From: CAYSNP01 sp964432485
GTDB taxonomy: Bacteria; Bacillota; Clostridia; Christensenellales; DTU072
DNA length: 7,162 bases
Direction of reading: 5' to 3'
Assembly (NCBI GenBank): GCA_964432485.1
Contig: CAYSNP010000061.1
Span: forward strand, 1-7,162
The position numbers and the translations under genes are program-made. Positions 1 through 5,596 of the stretch are shown one piece after another. Numbering within the stretch: the first letter of the stretch is position 1; every line of letters starts with the position of its first letter. The notes beneath the pieces were generated by a model. It did not search any database. It saw only the letters and a program-made list of their open reading frames with translations, and was not told where the DNA came from.

Positions 1-5
1 CGTTT

Positions 6-209
6 TCATTTAGTAAGTATATCTTTTATACATTGTACATCCTCTTTAATACTGCCTACTACTTTTAGGCTTTCTGCAAGTTCCTTGATAGTTTGCTGGT
101 ATTTTTCTTCTCGTTGCTTGCTATCTTTTAGCTGATATATAAAGAGGCACACAAACAGCATTGCCCATATTCCTGTTTGGGTAGCTTGTTCAAATATAGT
201 GTTCCACAT
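6..209 (-). CDS. BhlA/UviB-family holin-like protein
   Basis: This 67-residue protein is probably a small membrane protein that permeabilises the host membrane at the end of infection, letting endolysin reach the wall. A short N-terminal lead (1-12) with FEQATQTGIWAML is followed by a single hydrophobic segment (13-26, GIWAMLFVCLFIYQ). Next come a basic/charged stretch, LKDSKQREEKYQQTIKEL (27-44), and a helical tail ending IKEDVQCIKDILTK. 'Q-x-G-x-w-a-x-L-F-v-x-L-f-x-Y-x-L-k-x-s-k-x-R-E-e-k' is the hallmark of the BhlA/UviB group known from Bacillus and Clostridium phages and bacteriocin loci. Length and single-membrane layout fit that family. The start is 2 nt past the previous stop, with AAGGAG 9 nt upstream inside the end of the preceding gene. 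An endolysin gene would be expected just beyond the left edge. UviB relatives are also linked to bacteriocin release, but the structural genes favour phage lysis. Confidence 0.82.
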   Translation of the reverse strand: MWNTIFEQATQTGIWAMLFVCLFIYQLKDSKQREEKYQQTIKELAESLKVVGSIKEDVQCIKDILTK

Positions 210-211
210 AA

Positions 212-1243
212 TTAAGTGCTCCTTTTTAATTGACTTGCTGATAAGTCGGCAAAGTAGAAGCCTAAGGTAGACTTTAACACCCCTTCGTTCTCCTTAATAA
301 GCTGAATTGCAACATCTTTAGGCAAGCTATCGTAAAACGCCAGCGCATAGCGATAGCGTGCATCCATCTCTGCTGCTTTAGGACCAGTATAGCCTGTAAC
401 TTGCTCTCTTTTTGCAGTTTCTTTATCTTGTCTCTCTTGAGCAATATGCCTTTCTGTTTCCATTTTGTTAATGGTGTCCTCTCTGTATTTTTGATATGCC
501 GCTTCCTCTTTGATAATTTTTGCATTGTAAGTATTGATAGCGGCAATAAGGTTATCCCGCTCTTTTTTTAGCGCAATAATTTTACCCTCTAAATCTGCGG
601 CAAACTTTAGCTCATATTCTTTTAGGGCATATATTCTGTTTTGCTCAATCAGCTCTATAGCCTTATTGTAATCGTTTAAGGTAGCAGTATATTTTTCGCT
701 TCTTTCTGCAAGTGCCCGTTGCCTTTCGGTGGATGTATCCAAAAGCGTATTTGTAGTAATGCTGGAATGAATTATACCCTGCTTTATCATATTTTGCCTT
801 TGCCGCTCTATAAGGTCGGCAAATGCCCTGTCCAAATTGCGCATATCCTCATTATATTTGATATCTGCACTGGTGATTTTCTTTTCCATATTGCTAAGGT
901 TAGAAAAAGTATCCAGCTCCACCTTATCCACCTTTTTGGTATAATCAGGCAATAGCGCACCTTCCGCCCTTGCTTCGATATCCTCATCAGAGATTTCGGG
1001 CACAGGCTTAGGGACTAGCCCCAAGGTAGGCTCAAACATACTCTCGTAGTCAGGTTGAGGGATCATTTCTCTTTCTTTATACTTTGCCTCCAATGCTCTT
1101 AACCTGCTTACAAGCTGCTCATTTTGCGCTCGTTGTTCTGCGCTGATTTGGGGCTCTAAGCTCTCGGGCTCTTTTTTAATAATATTCTTAAAGGCTGCAA
1201 AGAAGTTGTCTATTTCTCTTTTCAGCCAATCACCTTTTGCCAT
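212..1243 (-). CDS. Coiled-coil-rich virion protein candidate, function unknown
   Basis: This gene encodes 343 residues, strongly hydrophilic and mostly helical, without a signal peptide or membrane segment. An amphipathic N-terminal helix (5-23, WLKREIDNFFAAFKNIIKK) and another helix (34-58) are followed by a Pro-rich acidic linker (61-100). A long coiled-coil region (115-280) comes next, broken by QGIIHSSITTNTLLDT (155-170). The C-terminal part has GYTGPKAAEMDARYRYALAF (284-303), LPKDVAIQLIKENEG (307-321) and LKSTLGFYFADL (323-334). I recall 'r-G-x-x-x-S-S' breaks between long helices in tail-proximal phage proteins, but I cannot name the family. The position after the hub and before the holin suits an ejected internal protein, a tail needle/fibre base or a chaperone. 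The start has AAGGAGG 4 nt upstream, overlapping the zipper ORF stop. Coding is certain; the role is inferred. Confidence 0.72.
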   Translation of the reverse strand: MAKGDWLKREIDNFFAAFKNIIKKEPESLEPQISAEQRAQNEQLVSRLRALEAKYKEREMIPQPDYESMFEPTLGLVPKPVPEISDEDIEARAEGALLPDYTKKVDKVELDTFSNLSNMEKKITSADIKYNEDMRNLDRAFADLIERQRQNMIKQGIIHSSITTNTLLDTSTERQRALAERSEKYTATLNDYNKAIELIEQNRIYALKEYELKFAADLEGKIIALKKERDNLIAAINTYNAKIIKEEAAYQKYREDTINKMETERHIAQERQDKETAKREQVTGYTGPKAAEMDARYRYALAFYDSLPKDVAIQLIKENEGVLKSTLGFYFADLSASQLKRST

Positions 1244-1252
1244 AACCCCTCC

Positions 1253-1354
1253 TTAACTTGATAGCTTTTCTAAGATTTTGTCTATCTTTTTGCCTAGACT
1301 TATCAGTTTGTCAGTAAGCTCTTCAAGTTTTACTAAAATTTCAATTATTTGCAT
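1253..1354 (-). CDS. 33-residue Leu/Ile zipper microprotein (hypothetical)
   Basis: This small ORF fills what would otherwise be a 97-bp gap. It starts at ATG 1354, overlapping the end of the 502-residue gene by 14 nt in another frame, and stops with TAA at 1253. A TGAGG site lies 7 nt upstream. The predicted peptide begins MQIIEILVKLEEL and ends KIDKILEKLSS. Every heptad a and d position is Ile or Leu (I3, I6, L10, L13, L17, L20, I24, I27, L31), with charged residues at most of the others and only one Gly (21). This is a near-ideal parallel coiled coil covering almost the whole product. Its TAA overlaps the next gene's AAGGAGG. The function is unknown: it could be a trimerising or bundling peptide in the short tail, a partner of the coiled-coil protein encoded next, or a small lysis regulator. 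Coding status is inferred from the site, exact packing and heptad order. Confidence 0.62.
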   Translation of the reverse strand: MQIIEILVKLEELTDKLISLGKKIDKILEKLSS

Positions 1355-2849
1355 AATAATACCTCATTGTGTCAAAAGTTAGCTGCAAGTTAGAAACAAA
1401 AAAATACTCCTCATCACTTGCTATGCTTATAGCCACACTATCGCATTTCTTATTTATAGGCAGCCTTTGCGGCTTAGCGGATGCGCTTAGGTAGTAAATG
1501 CTTTGCCCCTCATCATGCGTAACCGTTAAAACCGCCGGGTGTAAGCAAGAAATAAAAATATTGCGCAGTATTTTATACCTGTCAATGCTGGCAAGATTAG
1601 ATAACGAACTAGACCAAAGCTTTTTAAGCGGAACTCCGTCCAACTTGCCATCGTTGGTCAGCTTATATACCCAGCAGCCCCTAAAATTGTTCAGACTTAC
1701 ATAAACCCCGCAATTCTTTTCGATATTAATTGGCAAAAAGCTATTTATATCTACTCCTCGCATTATGCTGACAGAGCCGGTAAGCTGGTCAAATGCCACT
1801 ACACAATTATTTTTATAAATTGCAAGAGCCTCGTCGCCCACTTTGCTACTGTCCAAATTCTTTAGCCGCAAAGCTACCATATATTTTTGGTCAAAAAAGC
1901 AAACTGTTGCATTTTCCACACTTTCTATCAAAGGGGTAAAACGCTCATATACCTTGCTTGCCACAAAGCCGTCAAAGGCATAAAATCCATCGTCAGCATA
2001 AAAGATAATCTTGTCACTGGTAGCCTGAATTAAGTTAGCATATATTTTATTGTTGCTGACAAAAACTCGAGTCAGCTTGTAATCGCTGGGGTCGGCATAA
2101 GCGGCTAACCTATGTATACAAAACTCTCTAAAGATAAAAATATAGTCCTTAAAGCTAACTACCTTTAACAGCTTTCCTCCGTCATCGGGAAAAGTAATAT
2201 ACCCCCCTTTGCCCGTTTCTGCAGTAAAATCCGTAGGGTCTAAATCAGCAGAAAACCATAGCTTATTAGTTTCTTTTTCTGCAAGCCAAGCCCTTTCGTA
2301 ATGGATACATACAGAGCTGGCTTTGGGCACATCGGGATATGAGGTAAACGCCTCACCGTCATAGACTTGTGCGCCGCCGGTTGACTGATAAATAACCAGT
2401 ACATCCTCACCGTCCATATGATAGTTGATACAATGCAGGTCAGCACCTTGAGGCAAGCCCATTTCCTCCGTTACATTGGTAAAGTCTGAGCCCTTAAAGT
2501 TGCAAGTGTACAACCGATTGTAACGAGTATGCACCATTAACTTATCTTCTCTAGTTTTTTGCTCGTAATTGTATTTGCGGTATAAAAATAGCTGCTTAAA
2601 GAATTGCGTTTCATAGCTAAGGTTTGGAAAAAATCGTTGCGTGCCTAGCGAATCAAAGTAAGTGCCTTTTTCCATACCAAAACTTGTAGTAAGCTTTTCG
2701 TCCTTAAATGCAATATTGTAAGCAAAGGCCGCATATCCCAGCGGCAAGCTGGCAGGCTCGCTTTTGGCGTCTATACCTAAGAATCTATGTATAGGATAGG
2801 TAAAGCGTGAAGGTGCGGGAGTCTTATCCCGCCTAAATCGTCCTAACAT
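1341..2849 (-). CDS. Beta-rich tail hub / DNA-stabilising tail protein candidate
   Basis: This gene encodes 502 residues with abundant short hydrophobic strands, few long helices and repeated aspartate/glycine turns, suggesting a beta-propeller-like body. Useful landmarks are KLWFSADLDPTDFTAETGKG (196-215) with GGYITFPDDGGKL next, VVSFKDYIFIFREFCIHRLA (230-249), and KIIFYADDGFYAFDGFVASK (280-299). 'l-w-F-S-x-x-x-d-P-t-d-F ... V-x-F-k-d-x-i-x-i-F-r-e-x-x-I-x-x-l ... D-D-G-x-Y-x-F-D-G' is a blade pattern I associate with hub or stabilisation proteins of short-tailed phages (functional analogues of P22 gp10 and T7 gp12). The C-terminal strands (407-490) look like a further sandwich domain. It starts within the last codons of the adaptor gene (7-nt overlap) with only a weak GGCGG site, so translation is probably coupled. 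Its last 14 nt overlap the zipper ORF. Structural assignment is likely; exact role is inferred. Confidence 0.62.
   Translation of the reverse strand: MLGRFRRDKTPAPSRFTYPIHRFLGIDAKSEPASLPLGYAAFAYNIAFKDEKLTTSFGMEKGTYFDSLGTQRFFPNLSYETQFFKQLFLYRKYNYEQKTREDKLMVHTRYNRLYTCNFKGSDFTNVTEEMGLPQGADLHCINYHMDGEDVLVIYQSTGGAQVYDGEAFTSYPDVPKASSVCIHYERAWLAEKETNKLWFSADLDPTDFTAETGKGGYITFPDDGGKLLKVVSFKDYIFIFREFCIHRLAAYADPSDYKLTRVFVSNNKIYANLIQATSDKIIFYADDGFYAFDGFVASKVYERFTPLIESVENATVCFFDQKYMVALRLKNLDSSKVGDEALAIYKNNCVVAFDQLTGSVSIMRGVDINSFLPINIEKNCGVYVSLNNFRGCWVYKLTNDGKLDGVPLKKLWSSSLSNLASIDRYKILRNIFISCLHPAVLTVTHDEGQSIYYLSASAKPQRLPINKKCDSVAISIASDEEYFFVSNLQLTFDTMRYYYANN
1362..1366 (-). promoter_or_regulatory. Ribosome binding site supporting the zipper ORF
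   Basis: TGAGG stands 7 nt before the ATG at 1354 and lies inside the last codons of the 502-residue gene. A well-spaced site at this position is the main non-protein evidence that the 33-codon frame is translated. Confidence 0.5.
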
Positions 2850-3376
2850 AATAATTTGTCCGCCTTTAGCGTTAAGTTGCGCAGCCGCACTTGCGCATTG
2901 TTAAGGCTATACTCATAGCGATTGCGATAATAAGCTGCTTCGTCTACCATTCCCCCACGGTAAAAGTATTCGCTGGCTATCCCGTTGGCTAGCATGTATT
3001 CGCTAAATCTGGGAGGCAGCTCTAACAAGCTATCCAATTCGGGCTCGTCAGGTTTGTAGTAATACTTGACCGTAGCATTGCCTTGTAAATCTGCGCTTTT
3101 TACAAAGAGCGGAAACATTTCGAAGTTAAAACTTTTGCCACCTTGCTTTACGGATAAAATATCCTTAACTTTGCTTGTAAACTCTGTAAAATAGGCTATC
3201 CCATCCTTGAATTCTACTTCTTCCTCTGCTTTAAGATGTACATAATCGCAAGTTAATTCGTCATATATGCTTAAAGCGGCGGCAATTAGTTTATCTTTTT
3301 CCGCACCTTTTTCATCTAAATCGATATTTTCACCAATTATTGCTATTGTTCGTTCCAGGACCTCTCTTAAAGTCAT
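2843..3376 (-). CDS. Head-to-tail adaptor / connector candidate
   Basis: This 177-residue protein probably docks beneath the portal and links it to the short tail. It sits in the slot of T7 gp11 and P22 gp4. The N-terminal helices (1-50, including EKDKLIAAALSIYDELTCDY at 26-45) are followed by a beta-rich middle (52-110, with VEFKDGIAYFTEF and TVKYYYKPDEPEL). Then comes ELPPRFSEYMLANGIASEYF (118-137) and a helix with YYRNRYEYSLNNA (148-160). 'L-P-x-x-F-x-x-x-x-x-x-G-x-A-x-E-Y', followed by a Tyr/Arg-rich helix, is a pattern typical of phage adaptor proteins as I know them. The start has AAGGAGG 4 nt upstream, overlapping the preceding stop codon. The end overlaps the next gene by 7 nt, so the two products are probably made in coupled fashion and may act together. 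The adaptor assignment is inferred from position and shape; a head-completion protein is the alternative. Confidence 0.62.
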   Translation of the reverse strand: MTLREVLERTIAIIGENIDLDEKGAEKDKLIAAALSIYDELTCDYVHLKAEEEVEFKDGIAYFTEFTSKVKDILSVKQGGKSFNFEMFPLFVKSADLQGNATVKYYYKPDEPELDSLLELPPRFSEYMLANGIASEYFYRGGMVDEAAYYRNRYEYSLNNAQVRLRNLTLKADKLLC

Positions 3377-3385
3377 ACTCCCTCC

Positions 3386-3712
3386 TTATGGGCGATAGCC
3401 CTCTAATCGTTCTGCAATTTGTTCTCTTGCCCTTGCTTTTGCTTGTGCATTTATCCTTTTTTCATTGGCGTCAAGCTCTGCCAAGATTTGCTTAGCTCTG
3501 CTCCACCTTGTTTTGTAAGTATGCGCAACAGCCCTGTAATCTAGACTGTCAAAAGGATATACCAGCAATAGGCTGTCTTTTTTTTCTTTATTGTGCAGTT
3601 GGTACTTGCCTGTCCTTGTATTATATTTTAGGCGGTAACGCCTATCAATACGAGCTAGCTCCTCTGCTATATGGTATAGGTCATGCTCAATTGTAATAAG
3701 TTTCTCTATCAT
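3386..3712 (-). CDS. Small conserved phage protein downstream of capsid, function unknown
   Basis: This gene encodes 108 residues, basic and mostly helical, with a short beta-type centre. A helix (1-24, IEKLITIEHDLYHIAEELAR) leads to RYRLKYNTRTGKYQLHN (25-41), then DSLLLVYPFDSLDYRAVAHT (46-65) and a long charged C-terminal helix (66-104). The 'l-x-Y-N-x-x-T-G-k-y-x-l-H ... l-l-l-V-x-P-f-d-x-L-D-x-R-x-V' pattern is one I recall from small unnamed proteins near capsid genes of Firmicutes phages; no function is known to me. I chose the ATG at 3712. The frame is open upstream to 3871, but that stretch runs through the hairpin and 100 bases of capsid coding sequence. A weak AGG lies 6 nt before the chosen start. 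It precedes the adaptor gene, so a minor head or completion role is possible but unproven. Confidence 0.8.
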   Translation of the reverse strand: MIEKLITIEHDLYHIAEELARIDRRYRLKYNTRTGKYQLHNKEKKDSLLLVYPFDSLDYRAVAHTYKTRWSRAKQILAELDANEKRINAQAKARAREQIAERLEGYRP

Positions 3713-3718
3713 AATTTG

Positions 3719-3722
3719 CCTA
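3719..3722 (-). promoter_or_regulatory. Weak ribosome binding site that sets the 108-residue start
   Basis: TAGG lies 6 nt upstream of the ATG at 3712, just after the post-capsid hairpin. It is much weaker than the AAGGAGG or GAGGAG sites of neighbouring genes. Together with the hairpin, this suggests that the step from capsid to connector genes is where expression drops. No better site exists for the upstream in-frame ATG at 3871, which lies inside the capsid gene. Confidence 0.45.
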
Positions 3723-3728
3723 TAAAGG

Positions 3729-3755
3729 GGCTTGGCGGCATACTGCCGCCAAGCC
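3729..3755 (-). promoter_or_regulatory. Perfect GC-rich RNA hairpin after the capsid gene
   Basis: Positions 3729-3740 and 3744-3755 are exact reverse complements (12 bp, eight or more of them G/C) separated by a 3-nt loop. The hairpin lies in the 56-bp untranslated gap, starting 13 nt after the capsid stop and ending about 16 nt before the next start codon. On the transcribed strand it is followed by CCTTTATAGG, not by a run of U, so a classical intrinsic terminator is unlikely. More plausible roles are a 3' stabiliser of capsid mRNA, an RNase processing site or a partial attenuator that lowers expression of the downstream connector genes. The hairpin is seen directly; the role is inferred. 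Confidence 0.72.
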
Positions 3756-3768
3756 AAGCCTAGTGATG

Positions 3769-4959
3769 TTATTCCTCTTCCGCAGGGGATATAATGCCTG
3801 ACATTAATGCTTGCCCTGTAGGTTTTGTACAAATAAGGTTGGCATACTTTACTAAAGTTGCTTGATAACAAGGCTTGCTTTCCATTTGTCTAAGCACACT
3901 TCCGCCCTCTCCTTCTAACCATTTCCAATCACATAGCTGCTGGAGCTTAAAGTCATTGGTATTGAGGAAGTACATTTGCCCGTCCGGACAAAAGCGGTCT
4001 GCCACAATGGGTATACCGTTATAGCTCAGAGCCTTAAAACCGCCATCAATATTAAAGTAATCAATATTCATACGGTTGGCTTGCATGAATTGCAAGTATT
4101 TTCGTCTAACATCATAAGAGCAAAGGATTAGATTGATATCTCCCCCGCTGCGCTCCTCTAACATATCAAGCTGCGCCTGAATGGCATCAGAACTAATCGG
4201 AGCATTGATATTGTTAATGATAGGCAAAATATTAGCAATATTTATACGCATATTGCCATAAAATTGCATTTCGCTAGCGTCAAACAAATAAGGCAACCCA
4301 TAAATTTCGCAATTCAAAGATTGCTGCAGCGTAATCAGGTCGTCTTTTGCCACCCCTGTATTGGCTTTTATAGAAGGCGAAATTGTAATAGTGCCATCCA
4401 CTCTGTTTACCAGCGTAACTTTATGGCCGCCTCCTCTAAGAGTTGTTGGGGTGGTAATATCTATCAGCATACCTTCAATAAAGTTTCGGGTGTTGGATAC
4501 AGGCAGCTCGTTATAACTTGTTGCCTCCCCCAGTGTGCCTACGGTAGCAAGTACCCCGTTGCCTTTTTGAAAAAGCATCCTGCCAAAATTAAACTTTGCC
4601 GCTTCCAGCAAGCCTTCCATTTCTGCATTAAGCACACTTACCAAACTATTGATAGAAGAACGGCTTGCTCTGATTACTTTATCGCTTAATTCAATATTGC
4701 CATAGATATTTTTTAAGTCGGCTTTAAGACTGCAATAAGTATTGCCGCTTGCGGTAGGCAAAGGGCTTTGCTCACTTCCTGAGCCTATGCCGCCGTTGAT
4801 ACCAACCTTTACTGCGCTTAGAATGTTTTTGCCTACTATATCCTCGCTGCCCATAGCCACTTTATTATAAAAAGGGTTGGTGGCAGCATTTAGTTGATTG
4901 ATTATTACTCCTAAATAAGCATCTTTTAGTACACTATTTGCACTTTGTATTGTTACCAT
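3769..4959 (-). CDS. Major capsid protein (HK97-fold type)
   Basis: This is the shell-forming protein of the virion. The 396 residues show the layout expected of an HK97-fold coat. There is an N-terminal arm (1-50), then a Gly/Ser-rich extended-loop region (54-75) leading to strands KADLKNIYGNIELSDKVIRA (79-98). A long spine helix (102-130) is followed by a C-terminal half containing a helix and beta pattern, SSDAIQAQLDMLEER (256-270), INLILCSYDVRRKYLQFM (275-292) and the loop IPIVADRFCPDGQMYFLNTN (316-335). Residues about 155-215 look like an inserted small beta domain. The spine helix directly follows the E-loop with no cleavable delta domain, which fits the separate scaffold gene. The ATG start has GAGGAG 4 nt upstream. 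It ends in EEE and is followed by a strong hairpin before the next gene. I am confident it is the coat protein; the exact family is not resolved. Confidence 0.88.
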   Translation of the reverse strand: MVTIQSANSVLKDAYLGVIINQLNAATNPFYNKVAMGSEDIVGKNILSAVKVGINGGIGSGSEQSPLPTASGNTYCSLKADLKNIYGNIELSDKVIRASRSSINSLVSVLNAEMEGLLEAAKFNFGRMLFQKGNGVLATVGTLGEATSYNELPVSNTRNFIEGMLIDITTPTTLRGGGHKVTLVNRVDGTITISPSIKANTGVAKDDLITLQQSLNCEIYGLPYLFDASEMQFYGNMRINIANILPIINNINAPISSDAIQAQLDMLEERSGGDINLILCSYDVRRKYLQFMQANRMNIDYFNIDGGFKALSYNGIPIVADRFCPDGQMYFLNTNDFKLQQLCDWKWLEGEGGSVLRQMESKPCYQATLVKYANLICTKPTGQALMSGIISPAEEE

Positions 4960-4966
4960 ATTCTCC

Positions 4967-5578
4967 TCACGAATTTAATATTTTTTTTGCTAATAACCCT
5001 GCTTCTGCAATTGTAGAAGGTTTTAGCGGAGGAGCAGTTGGGATTTCGCCGCCTCGCGGCATCACCTTTGGTGCCTGTTTGTTAAGAGAAGAAATATATT
5101 CGGCTATGATTTGCTCTCGCAGCAACTCTTGATTTTCGTTGCTGTCCTGCTCTTTATCCTGGTGCTCTGCCTTGTTTGCCAGAGTTTTAGACAGTACATT
5201 GATAAGCGCATACTCCAAGCAATCATCTTGAGCTATAATATCGTTGTTTTGCTTTATGTACTCCTCTATTTCTGCACTAAAGGTGCGAGCAACAGGATAT
5301 TTTGCGAATAAATTGCTTACTTTCTCTTCCCAACCAACTACCTTACCCTCTGTTTGTCCCTCTAGCTTTGCGCCCTCCTCTGCGGCTTTTTCCAGCTCAC
5401 GCAAGCGTTGAGAGCGTCTTGTAAACTCTGCCTCAAGGGCACGGTAAGCCTTGGCTAGCTCCTCTTCATTTGCAAATTTGCCTAAGGGAGAACTCGCTCC
5501 TTTTTCTGCGCCTGCCTGCTCAACATTGTCTTGAGTGGGCAGCTCGGGAGTTAGAGCAACTTTGTCCTTTTCTTGCAT
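4967..5578 (-). CDS. Scaffolding-like capsid assembly protein
   Basis: The likely role is as an internal scaffold that guides capsid protein into the procapsid and is then released. The 203-residue protein is very rich in Glu, Lys, Ala and Gln, has few aromatic residues, and should be mostly helical. A coiled-coil stretch starts at FANEEELAKAYRALEAEFTR (35-54) and runs to about residue 70. This 'K-F-x-s-x-e-e-L-x-k-A-Y-x-x-L-E-a-E-F-t-r-r-S-Q-R-L' pattern is common in scaffold-position proteins of Firmicutes phages. A second helical part covers about 85-165. The C-terminus has a flexible GGEIPTAPPLKPS linker (177-189) before a short AEAGLLAKKIL helix (191-201) that could be the capsid-binding end. 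The start is supported by AAGGAG about 9 nt upstream. The stop codon sits inside the capsid gene's Shine-Dalgarno. Function rests on composition and position between portal and capsid. Confidence 0.77.
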   Translation of the reverse strand: MQEKDKVALTPELPTQDNVEQAGAEKGASSPLGKFANEEELAKAYRALEAEFTRRSQRLRELEKAAEEGAKLEGQTEGKVVGWEEKVSNLFAKYPVARTFSAEIEEYIKQNNDIIAQDDCLEYALINVLSKTLANKAEHQDKEQDSNENQELLREQIIAEYISSLNKQAPKVMPRGGEIPTAPPLKPSTIAEAGLLAKKILNS

Positions 5579-5596
5579 ATTTTTTATCTCCTTTTT

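Noticed and set aside
3729..3768. Intrinsic transcription terminator after the capsid gene
   Set aside because: The stem is strong, but the sequence after it on the transcribed strand is CCTTTATAGG, lacking a U-run. Essential connector genes also follow with no visible promoter.
3713..3871. An N-terminal extension of the 108-residue protein to an ATG at 3871
   Set aside because: The extension would overlap the capsid gene by about 100 bases and translate through the perfect hairpin. The extra residues look like a shadow of capsid sequence, and there is no ribosome binding site there.
4264..4689. A 141-codon plus-strand frame opposite the capsid gene
   Set aside because: It is antisense to a clearly coding capsid region, rich in Cys/His/Arg as expected of a shadow frame, and it has no plausible operon partner. 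Other plus-strand frames (719-955, 5111-5311, 5856-6371) fail for the same reasons.
5050..5062. Small inverted repeat (5-bp stem, CTC loop) within the scaffold gene
   Set aside because: It is short, lies within coding sequence for the PRGG linker, and is expected by chance in GC-rich codons; no regulatory context was found.
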